Part shown: positions 1 to 6,074 of the stretch, in pieces
Numbering within the stretch: position 1 is the stretch's first letter
Layout of the letters: each line of letters opens with the position of its first letter
NCBI RefSeq assembly: GCF_021699055.1
Contig: NZ_SSXC01000034.1
Location: 1-39,784, forward strand
From: Blastococcus sp. MG754426
GTDB taxonomy: Bacteria; Actinomycetota; Actinomycetes; Mycobacteriales; Geodermatophilaceae
DNA: 39,784 nt
Direction: 5' to 3'
Program-made: the position numbers and the translations under genes
Notes under the pieces: generated by a model
The model's input: the letters and a program-made list of their open reading frames with translations, nothing else
What the model was told of the DNA's origin: nothing
Databases searched by the model: none

Positions 1-1485
1 GGACGCGCCGGAGCTGCCCTGCAGCGGCAGCACGACCTCCACCGGCTGGGCCAGCGCCGTGCGGGCCGGCGGGGTGGCGACCAGCACCGCCGAGAGCGCC
101 AGGACGACGGCGGCCAGCACCGCCTCCACCAGCAGCGACCGGCGCAGCGCGGGCAGGTCCTCGGCGGCGGCCTCCGCCTGCACCCGGTCCCGCTCGGCGG
201 CCGCCGCCACCTCCTCCGGGGCGGGTTCGGCCCGCTCGGCCGCCACGCCCGCCGCGAACGCGTGCACGGTCGTCGTGCGGCTGCGCGGACGGCGGACACC
301 CAGCCGCTGCTGCACCCAGACGCGGGAGATCCCGGCCGCGGCCAGGACGACCACCACCAGCACGAGCTTGACCGCGAGCAGCCGGCCGTACGTCGTCTCC
401 ACCAGGGCGGTCGGCGACGCGACCTCGCGCACCGACTGCACCACCCCGGAGACCACGAGCGCGACGACGGCGCCGAACGCCAGCCGGGAGAACGCCGGGA
501 GGGCGGTGGCCACCGCACCGGGCTCGGCGCCGGGCCGCACCGCGACGGCGAGCAGGCCGGCGAGCCCGCCCAGCCAGACCGCCATCGCCCCCGCGTGCAC
601 CGCGGCGACCAGCACGGCCAGGACCGGCCACGGCCCGGCGACGGGGTGCCCGACCGCCGCGGTGGCCACGACCAGCCCGACGCCGAGCACCGCGACCGCG
701 GCCGCCGTACCGCGCCCGGGGTCCGCGGCCTGCCACGACCGGCGCAGCACCAGCAGCAGGGCGATCGCGAGGGCCGCGCGCGCCAGCGCACCCCAGCCCG
801 CCCCCGTGCCCGCCGTCGCGGCCAGCAGCGCCGGGTCGGCGACCGCCGTCAGCCCGGTGCCCGCGGCGTAGGGGCCCTGCAGGAGGAAGCCCACGACGGC
901 GGAGACGGCGACGGCGGCGGCGCCGGCGAGCGCCATCGCGCGCAGCCGCGCGGACGCCCGCCCCGCGGGCCAGCAGACCGCCACCAGCACCGGCACGCCG
1001 AGGGCCAGCGCGAGCCCGGCGTACCCGGCCCAGCGGGTGACGGGCAGCAGCGCCCCGACGACCGGGTCGGTGGCGGCCCCGTCGTCCGCGGTGCCGGCGG
1101 CGAGGAGCTCCCCGTCGCCGACGGCGAAGGAGAAGGCGCCCGAGACCGGGTGCGAGTCGGCGGAGATGACGCGGTAGGTGACGAGGTAGCCGCCGTCGGG
1201 CAGATCGCCGCGCAGCGGGATGGTGACGACGTCGCCGTCCACGGTCGCGCTGCCGGCGTCGACCCGCTGCTGGTCGGCACCCAGGACGCGGGCGTACCCG
1301 GCGCCCAGCGACACGCCCTCGGTGAACTCCAGCGTCACCTCGTCGGGGGCGGTCTCGACGCGCGCCCCCTCCCCCGGCGTCGTGGCGACCAGGGTGGCGT
1401 GCGCGGCCGCCGGGCCCGCGGTTCCGATGCCCGCGCCGAACCAGCCGGCGACCAGCAGGAGCAGCAGGAGGGCGGTGCGCCTCAC
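1..1485 (-). CDS. CopC-CopD fusion copper protein (partial, 3' end outside window)
   Basis: A GTG start at 1485 opens a frame with no stop down to base 1 (495 codons), so the C-terminus is missing. The N-terminus is a signal peptide (RRTALLLLLLVAG), followed by a CopC domain whose mature end begins near AAHATLVATTP; the histidine there is the usual Cu ligand of CopC. The CopC signature SADSHPVSGAFSF is present. About eight hydrophobic segments follow (CopD), then an extracytoplasmic tail starts (ALAQPVEVVLPL). CopC/CopD proteins bind copper outside the membrane and pass it across. The start overlaps the stop of the anti-sigma gene as GTGA, so translation is probably coupled. The link to a SigC-like sigma factor suggests copper-responsive or copper-supply control; that is inference. 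Confidence 0.85.
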   Translation of the reverse strand, partial: MRRTALLLLLLVAGWFGAGIGTAGPAAAHATLVATTPGEGARVETAPDEVTLEFTEGVSLGAGYARVLGADQQRVDAGSATVDGDVVTIPLRGDLPDGGYLVTYRVISADSHPVSGAFSFAVGDGELLAAGTADDGAATDPVVGALLPVTRWAGYAGLALALGVPVLVAVCWPAGRASARLRAMALAGAAAVAVSAVVGFLLQGPYAAGTGLTAVADPALLAATAGTGAGWGALARAALAIALLLVLRRSWQAADPGRGTAAAVAVLGVGLVVATAAVGHPVAGPWPVLAVLVAAVHAGAMAVWLGGLAGLLAVAVRPGAEPGAVATALPAFSRLAFGAVVALVVSGVVQSVREVASPTALVETTYGRLLAVKLVLVVVVLAAAGISRVWVQQRLGVRRPRSRTTTVHAFAAGVAAERAEPAPEEVAAAAERDRVQAEAAAEDLPALRRSLLVEAVLAAVVLALSAVLVATPPARTALAQPVEVVLPLQGSSGAS

Positions 1486-2123
1486 GCGGTCACCGGCCGG
1501 CCGGCGACCGCGAGGGCTGCGCGGCGGCGGCCCCGCCAGGCGACGGCGGCGACCAGGACGGTGCCGGCCAGCAGCAGCAGGTGGGTCAGCGCCCGGTCGG
1601 CGTGCACGTGCCCGGCCTGCAGATCGGCCAGGGTGACCGGCAGCAGGAAGGCGACGAAGGACCCGAGGAAGGGCAGCGCGCCGGCGGCCAGCCGCGGGCC
1701 GGCGGCGACGGCGAGGAAGGCCGCGGCCAGCGCGAGGTTCCAGGCGCCGCTCTCGCGCGCCATGTGCACCGGCGCGCTCATCGCGCCGGCGCCCGTGGCG
1801 AGCAGCGGCCAGGCCAGCGTCGCCTGGGCCGCGCCCACGACGAGCAGCGCCACGCGCAGCGCGGAGTCCGCCAGCCGGGCGCGTGCGGCCGCGCCCGCCC
1901 CGGGCAGTTCCCGGGGCAGCGCGCCGAGGACGGCCGCCGTGAGATCGGGCACGGCCGGGGCCGGTGCCAGCCGCGCCCGGCGGGTCACGCGCTCCGCGGC
2001 GGCGGCCCAGGCGGCACACCCGGCGCAGCCGGCGAGGTGGGCGTCGAGCTCCTCGGCGGGCATCCCGAGCGGCTCGCCGTCGAGACGCGAGGAGAGCGCC
2101 TCTCGGCACAGGTGGCAGGACAT
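1482..2123 (-). CDS. Zinc-finger (ZAS-type) membrane anti-sigma factor
   Basis: A 213-residue protein. Its N-terminus carries the zinc anti-sigma signature H29-x3-C33-x2-C36 (HLAGCAGC) plus an extra Cys/His cluster at C3, H4, C6. The rest is hydrophobic with about four to five membrane spans (for example LRVALLVVGAAQATLAWPLL, LALAAAFLAVAAG, LLLLAGTVLVAAVAW). Proteins of this layout bind and hold ECF sigma factors at the membrane. It is divergent from the ECF sigma gene at 2192 and overlaps the downstream CopC-CopD gene by four bases, which suggests one regulon. No Shine-Dalgarno is visible before the ATG. The Cys-rich N-terminus could sense metal or redox state, but this is not shown by sequence. 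Confidence 0.78.
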   Translation of the reverse strand: MSCHLCREALSSRLDGEPLGMPAEELDAHLAGCAGCAAWAAAAERVTRRARLAPAPAVPDLTAAVLGALPRELPGAGAAARARLADSALRVALLVVGAAQATLAWPLLATGAGAMSAPVHMARESGAWNLALAAAFLAVAAGPRLAAGALPFLGSFVAFLLPVTLADLQAGHVHADRALTHLLLLAGTVLVAAVAWRGRRRAALAVAGRPVTA

Positions 2124-2191
2124 GGTTCATTAGTCTCCGCCGGGCGCCGTCCGGTTCCCACACCCCCGGACTTCCGCCACCTGACGAGGAC
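2124..2191. promoter_or_regulatory. Divergent promoter region, sigma / anti-sigma
   Basis: This 68-bp gap must hold the promoters of both genes. On the minus strand GGGAACC (2159-2153) resembles an ECF -35 element and is followed 17 bp later by GACTAA just before the anti-sigma ATG, which has no Shine-Dalgarno. This is weak evidence for an autoregulated, nearly leaderless start. Confidence 0.35.
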
Positions 2192-2755
2192 ATGGACGAC
2201 CTGGCACGCACGGCCGCGGAGGCTGCCGCCGGCGATCCGCTGGCCGCGGCGACCCTGGTGCGGCAGACGCAGACCGACGTCTGGCGGCTCTGCGCGGCGC
2301 TGGGTGACCCCGGCTCGGCCGACGACCTCACCCAGGAGACCTACCTGCGGGCGTTCGGGTCGCTGCACCGCTTCGAGGGCCGCTCCTCGGTGCGCACCTG
2401 GCTGCTCGCCATCGCCCGCCGGGTCTGCGCGGACGCCGTCCGTTCGCGGCGCCGGCGGCGGCTGACCCTGGTCCGGGAGCCCGCCGACCTCGAGGTGCTG
2501 GCCCCGCCGGGCGCCGGTGACGCGGTCGGCGAGAGCGCGGCGGTCGCCGACCTGCTGGCCCGGCTGGACCCCGACCGGCGCGAGGCGTTCGTGCTCACCC
2601 AGCTGCTGGGGCTGCCCTACGCCGAGGCCGCGGAGGTCGCGGGGTGCCCCGTCGGCACCATCCGGTCCCGCGTCGCCCGGGCGCGCGCCGACCTCGTCGA
2701 GTCCCTGGCCCGGGTGGGCGAGGACACCGGCCGCAGCGGCACCGCGCACAGCTGA
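2192..2755 (+). CDS. ECF sigma-70 family factor (SigC-like)
   Basis: A 187-residue two-domain sigma factor. Region 2 is visible as DLTQETYLRAFGSLHRFEG...RTWLLAIARRVCAD (about residues 42-80). Region 4 is DPDRREAFVLTQLLGLPYAEAAEVAGCPVGTIRSRVARAR (about 127-170), including the helix-turn-helix. The ATG at 2192 is preceded by GAGGA with very short spacing. In-frame upstream starts would run back into the anti-sigma gene. Its divergent partner is a zinc anti-sigma factor joined to a copper CopC-CopD gene, a context like that of SigC-type factors linked to copper acquisition in mycobacteria (family knowledge). The target promoters cannot be read from this window. Confidence 0.85.
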   Translation: MDDLARTAAEAAAGDPLAAATLVRQTQTDVWRLCAALGDPGSADDLTQETYLRAFGSLHRFEGRSSVRTWLLAIARRVCADAVRSRRRRRLTLVREPADLEVLAPPGAGDAVGESAAVADLLARLDPDRREAFVLTQLLGLPYAEAAEVAGCPVGTIRSRVARARADLVESLARVGEDTGRSGTAHS

Positions 2756-2760
2756 CCGCC

Positions 2761-2777
2761 GGGCGGGTGCGCCGCCC
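2761..2777 (+). terminator. Hairpin terminator after ECF sigma gene
   Basis: GGGCGG-GTGCG-CCGCCC starts five bases after the sigma stop codon. A second hairpin, CGTCCC...GGGACG, lies at 2800-2818. No T-tract follows, as is common in high-GC genomes. Confidence 0.55.
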
Positions 2778-2846
2778 CCCTCGCCCCCTCCGTCACCGGC
2801 GTCCCACGCTCCGGGACGGGGCGCGCGCATAAGTGCATCGATCTGG

Positions 2847-2859
2847 TAGACATTCCGCC
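2847..2859 (+). promoter_or_regulatory. -10 box of a leaderless promoter
   Basis: TAGACA at 2847-2852 lies seven bases before the GTG of the leader ORF at 2860. This spacing places the transcription start on the start codon. There is no Shine-Dalgarno before that GTG and no clear -35 box. Confidence 0.6.
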
Positions 2860-2946
2860 GTGACGCGGACGACGATGCTGCTCCTGGTGAGCCGCCGGCA
2901 CGTCGACCTGCTGCGCGTCTGCACCGCTGCCTGTCCGGGCTGCTGA
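2860..2946 (+). CDS. Cysteine-type leader peptide (28 aa), sulfur attenuator
   Basis: A GTG-initiated 28-codon ORF. Its core is SRRHVDLLRVC, followed by two more Cys codons near the end (ACPGC, then TGA). This matches the short RRHVDL...C leader peptides found in front of sulfur-assimilation operons in actinobacteria, where ribosome stalling at Cys codons is thought to control the downstream gene. It appears leaderless, since the -10 box is seven bases upstream. A 7-bp hairpin begins seven bases after the stop, and a TauE/SafE sulfite exporter follows at 3040. The function as a cysteine sensor is inferred from the family motif and context. Confidence 0.82.
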   Translation: MTRTTMLLLVSRRHVDLLRVCTAACPGC

Positions 2947-2952
2947 TTCCGC

Positions 2953-2969
2953 CCCGCCGAGCCGGCGGG
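2953..2969 (+). terminator. Possible attenuator hairpin after leader peptide
   Basis: CCCGCCG-AGC-CGGCGGG is a perfect 7-bp stem with a 3-nt loop that starts seven bases past the leader stop. A ribosome stalled at the final Cys codons would cover or clear it, so it fits an attenuator. It lacks a T-tract, so a Rho-dependent mechanism is also possible. Confidence 0.5.
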
Positions 2970-3039
2970 ACCCGTATCGTCCCCCTCCACGCGGCCGCCC
3001 CTGCGCGTCCGCGCCCGTGAGACCCGGAGTCAGAGCCCC

Positions 3040-4032
3040 GTGAAGACCCTGATCCTGCTCGCCCTCGCCGGCCTCGGCGCCCAGCTCGTCGACGGCAGCC
3101 TGGGCATGGCCTACGGCGTCACCTCGACGACGCTGCTGCTGGCCATCGGCACCAACCCCGCGGCGGCGTCGGCGACGATCCACCTCGCCGAGATCGGCAC
3201 CACGCTCGCCTCCGGGCTCTCGCACTGGAAGTTCGGCAACGTCGACTGGAAGGTCGTCGCGCGGGTGGGCCTGCCCGGCGCGGTCGGCGCCTTCGCCGGT
3301 GCCCACTTCCTGGCCGGGCTCTCGACCGAGATCGCCGCCCCGGTCATGTCGCTGATCCTGGTCTCGCTGGGCGCCTACATCCTGGTGCGCTTCACCCTGC
3401 GCGGCATCGACCGGCGCAACGTCGGCAAGCCGATCCGCAAGCGCTTCCTGGGCCCGCTGGGCCTGGTGGCCGGCTTCGTGGACGCCACCGGTGGCGGCGG
3501 CTGGGGTCCGGTCGGCACCCCCGCGCTGCTGGCCAGCGGCCGGATGGAGCCGCGCAAGGTCATCGGCTCGATCGACACCTCGGAGTTCCTCGTCGCGCTG
3601 GCGGCCAGCGCGGGCTTCCTGCTGGCGCTGGGCTCGCAGGGGATCGACCTGCTGTGGGTCGCCGGCCTGCTGGCCGGTGGCCTGGTCGCCGCCCCGATCG
3701 CCGCGTGGCTGGTGCGGCACATCCCGCCGCGGCTGCTGGGGTCCCTGGTCGGCGGGATGATCGTGCTCACCAACGCCAGCACGCTCCTGCGCAGCGAGTG
3801 GGTCGGCGCCGGCGCCACCGTCAGCGCGGTCGTCTACGTCGTCCTCGGGGTCGTCTGGGTGCTCGCCGTCGTCCACTCCTACCGACGCTACCGGCAGGAC
3901 GCCGCGCTGGAGTCGGCCGACGCCGTCGCGGAGGTCGCCGAGCGCAACGTCGTCGCCGCGGTGCCCGCCGAGGAGCCCGTGGGCGCCGAGGAGCCCGTGG
4001 GCGCCGGCCGCCCGAGCGCCCCGCGCGACTGA
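3040..4032 (+). CDS. Sulfite exporter TauE/SafE family permease
   Basis: A 330-residue membrane protein. Family features are the N-terminal half-repeat (LVDGSLGMAYGVTSTTLLLAIG) and the matching second half-repeat (GFVDATGGGGWGPVGTPALLASG). About eight hydrophobic segments span most of the length. TauE/SafE proteins move sulfite or small organosulfur anions across the membrane. GTG at 3040 is the first start with a GGAG-like site upstream (3026-3029). The gene follows a Cys-containing leader peptide, so it probably belongs to the sulfur regulon. The cytoplasmic C-terminal tail is acidic, variable, and contains a perfect 18-bp tandem duplication. Exact substrate and direction of transport are not certain. 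Confidence 0.88.
   Translation: MKTLILLALAGLGAQLVDGSLGMAYGVTSTTLLLAIGTNPAAASATIHLAEIGTTLASGLSHWKFGNVDWKVVARVGLPGAVGAFAGAHFLAGLSTEIAAPVMSLILVSLGAYILVRFTLRGIDRRNVGKPIRKRFLGPLGLVAGFVDATGGGGWGPVGTPALLASGRMEPRKVIGSIDTSEFLVALAASAGFLLALGSQGIDLLWVAGLLAGGLVAAPIAAWLVRHIPPRLLGSLVGGMIVLTNASTLLRSEWVGAGATVSAVVYVVLGVVWVLAVVHSYRRYRQDAALESADAVAEVAERNVVAAVPAEEPVGAEEPVGAGRPSAPRD
3967..4002 (+). repeat. 18-bp perfect tandem duplication in TauE tail
   Basis: GCCGAGGAGCCCGTGGGC occurs at 3967-3984 and again at 3985-4002, giving the protein repeat AEEPVG-AEEPVG in the low-complexity C-terminus. It is in frame and likely a recent slippage event. Confidence 0.9.
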
Positions 4033-4168
4033 GCGCACCCACCCTCCTCAGCCTTCGCCGGCTCGGGTCGAGCCCCTGGGCGGGGCCGCGGTGACAAGGG
4101 GACCTGATGGGGGCGCATCCACCCCTCATCGAGGCGGTGCGACCACCACCTGACTCCGGGCCCGTTGA

Positions 4169-5152
4169 TCATCGCGACGAGAGCAGGGCGGCCTCCAGAT
4201 CGGGCGGGAGGCCCGGCCGGGGCAGGCCGTTCGGCGAGTAGCGCGGCCGGTGGTCCTCCTGCTGCCAGGCCCAGGTGTCGGCAACGGTCGCGGCCAGCGG
4301 GCGGCTGGGCAGCCCGAGGGCGCGGGCACGTGCCGTGTCGACGTCCCACGCGGTGCGGGCGACCCCCTGCCGCAGCCACAGCGGCAGGTGCACCCACTCC
4401 TCGACGCCGGCGGCGAGCAGGTCGACCTCGGGCACCGGCACCCACTCCGCATCGCTCCCCGTGATCTCGCGGCAGAGGTCGAGCAGCCCGCCGAGCGTGG
4501 TCATCCCGGCCGGGCCCGTGGCGTTCACGGCACCGCCCGCACCGGCCTCGGCCATCCCGACCAGCCAACCCGCGAGGTCGCGGGCGTCGACCAGCGCGAT
4601 CGGCTGCGCCAGCCCCTCGGCGGGGACGACGACCCGGCCCCCGCGGTGGATGCGCTCCAGCCACCAGCCCAGCCGGTGGACGTAGTCGTACGGGCCCACG
4701 ACCAGCCCGGCCCGCGCGGCGAGGAAGGCCCGGCCGACGCTGGCGCCGATCACCCGCTCGGCGTAGGCCTTGTCCGGTCCGTAGCCGTCGTCCGCAGTGC
4801 CCCAGGTGGGCTCCCCGTCCTCGGGCCCCACCGGGCCGGGTGGCCAGCCGCGGTAGGCGTTGAGGCTGCTGACGAAGGCGTAGCCGCGCACCCCGCCCAG
4901 GACTGCGGCGGCGTGCCGGGCGGCGGCGCGGCTCTGCGCGGAGGTGTCGACGACGAGCTCGGGCACCCACTCCCCCAGCGCCCGGGGCAGCGCACCGGGG
5001 TCGTCGCGATCCCCGTGCAGCGCCCGGGCGCCCTCCGGCGACGGTCCGGACACCCCGCGGGTGAAGGTGGCGACGTCGTGGCCGCGCGCGAGGGCCGCGG
5101 ACACGACGTGCCGGCCGAGGAACTGGGTGCCGCCGAGGACGAGGAGTCTCAT
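4169..5152 (-). CDS. NAD(P)-binding SDR reductase/epimerase
   Basis: A Rossmann-fold protein with the N-terminal nucleotide motif LLVLGGTQFLGRHVV, in the extended/atypical SDR style with GGTxFLG. The expected catalytic region reads FVSSLNAYRGWPP, then YGPDKAYAE, which supplies a YxxxK-like pair. The C-terminus has substrate-binding features seen in NAD-dependent epimerase/dehydratase proteins. ATG at 5152 is preferred over GTG at 5161 because GGAG sits eight bases upstream of the ATG and abuts the GTG. The substrate is unknown. It is convergent with the sulfite exporter and lies just downstream of the DUF5994 gene on the same strand, with a 76-bp gap. Confidence 0.82.
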   Translation of the reverse strand: MRLLVLGGTQFLGRHVVSAALARGHDVATFTRGVSGPSPEGARALHGDRDDPGALPRALGEWVPELVVDTSAQSRAAARHAAAVLGGVRGYAFVSSLNAYRGWPPGPVGPEDGEPTWGTADDGYGPDKAYAERVIGASVGRAFLAARAGLVVGPYDYVHRLGWWLERIHRGGRVVVPAEGLAQPIALVDARDLAGWLVGMAEAGAGGAVNATGPAGMTTLGGLLDLCREITGSDAEWVPVPEVDLLAAGVEEWVHLPLWLRQGVARTAWDVDTARARALGLPSRPLAATVADTWAWQQEDHRPRYSPNGLPRPGLPPDLEAALLSSR

Positions 5153-5228
5153 GCGGGCCACTCCAGCCCGGCCGCTCCTCCGGCGTCCAGCGGATCCGCC
5201 CAGGGCTGATCCGCTGCTGGCCGAACCG

Positions 5229-5729
5229 CTAGACCGCGCGCGACGCCGGCAGGGTGGGCACCTGCGGCAGCGGGGTCGAGCGAGCCGCGGCGAGCACCAT
5301 CTGCGGCGAGGAGGGCAGGCCCCGGCGGGTGCACAGCCGCAGCGCCCGGGCGCCGGTGAGCACGTCGGTCTCCGGCGGGACGACCAGCAGGTCGGCGCGG
5401 CGGTTGCCCCCGGCCCAGGTCAGGCAGACGACCTGCGGGTCCATGCTCCGGAAGCCACCGGCCCGCACCGTCCGGCCGAGCACCTCGATCTTCCGGGGGG
5501 CGGGCTGCCACGCGTCCAGGGCGTAGGTGAAGCGCTCGACCCGCACGCCGTGCCGCTCCAGGGCGGCGATGAGCTCGGGGAGCTCGACGGCGAGGTCGCG
5601 GCTGCGCGGGAACCAGGCGCCGTCGAAGGCCGACCCGCCCGACCCGGCGTCGGCGCGCAGGCTCACCCGGACGTCGATCCCACCCCGGAAACCCTCGGTC
5701 GCCGGCACCGTACGGGTGATCGTCGCCAT
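5229..5729 (-). CDS. DUF5994 family protein
   Basis: A 166-residue soluble protein of unknown function. The family's recognisable core is present: FDGAWFPRSRDLAVELPELIAAL, then FTYALDAWQPAPRKI, then GGFRSMDPQVV and DLLVVPPETD. The ATG at 5729 opens MATITRTV; the frame stays open further upstream but no family similarity extends there. A GAGAGG lies about 12 bases upstream, a weak ribosome site. Such proteins are scattered as single genes in actinobacteria, and neighbours here give no functional clue. The 345-bp gap upstream holds an unusual set of repeats and hairpins described separately. Confidence 0.75.
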   Translation of the reverse strand: MATITRTVPATEGFRGGIDVRVSLRADAGSGGSAFDGAWFPRSRDLAVELPELIAALERHGVRVERFTYALDAWQPAPRKIEVLGRTVRAGGFRSMDPQVVCLTWAGGNRRADLLVVPPETDVLTGARALRLCTRRGLPSSPQMVLAAARSTPLPQVPTLPASRAV

Positions 5730-5891
5730 GAGCGTCGGCCGCCTCTCGTCCACTCGTCCCCGGGCCACGGCAGATGGCCCCGAGGAGAACGTAGGTGCGG
5801 CGACACACCACTCCTGGGGAGCGTGGGACGGGCGTGCCGCGCCGCCTCGGCCGGTCATCACGATTCGTGACCTCGCGACCACGCCGCCGTC

Positions 5892-5929
5892 GCCGCGACC
5901 CCCGTCGACGTTGCCGCGACCCCCGTCGA
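5892..5929. repeat. 21-bp-period tandem repeat
   Basis: GCCGCGACCCCCGTCGA occurs at 5892-5908 and 5913-5929, a 17-bp identical unit with a 21-bp period. The second copy runs directly into the first AATGTGCACAAAA motif and supplies the left arm of the first hairpin of the array. Confidence 0.85.
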
Positions 5930-6067
5930 AATGTGCACAAAAGGCCCGGGCGGCGGAGTGAGACGGGGGCCGGACAGCGCTCTGCCTCTGAGTGCAGGTG
6001 CACTCAGAGGCAGAGCGTGCGCGAGGGGTGGCGCCCTCCCCGGCGGAATGTGCACAAAACGCCGGGG
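5920..6067. other. Three-hairpin array with repeated TGTGCACA loops
   Basis: Three inverted repeats lie between typA and DUF5994. Hairpin 1 has arms CCCCCGTC (5920-5927) and GACGGGGG (5962-5969). Hairpin 2 is a 19-bp perfect repeat (5978-5996 with 5999-6017). Hairpin 3 has arms CCCCGGCG (6038-6045) and CGCCGGGG (6060-6067). The loops of 1 and 3 each contain the same 13-mer AATGTGCACAAAA (5930-5942 and 6047-6059), centred on the self-complementary TGTGCACA. GTGCAC also lies in the top of hairpin 2 (5998-6003). No ORF is supported here. Hairpins 3 and 2 could end typA transcription, but the repeated loop motif is not explained by termination. Confidence 0.85.
5978..6017 (-). terminator. 19-bp perfect inverted repeat, probable typA terminator
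   Basis: CGCTCTGCCTCTGAGTGCA is followed after two bases by its exact reverse complement. It lies about 60 bp past the typA stop on the minus strand. The stem is long enough to form a cruciform as well as an RNA hairpin. It has no U-tract in either direction. Confidence 0.6.
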
Positions 6068-6074
6068 ACGGCGA

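Noticed and set aside
262-2465. Long open frames on the plus strand opposite the copper genes
   Set aside because: They show Arg/Gly/Pro-rich composition with no family signature and lie antisense to well-supported CopC-CopD and anti-sigma genes; typical GC-driven shadow frames.
2953-2969. SAM riboswitch upstream of the TauE/SafE exporter
   Set aside because: No S-box core blocks are present, and the -10 box only seven bases before the leader start leaves no room for an aptamer.
3967-4002. Tandem repeat in TauE tail as phase-variation site
   Set aside because: The 18-bp unit is a multiple of three, so copy-number change would not shift the frame; likely neutral tail variation.
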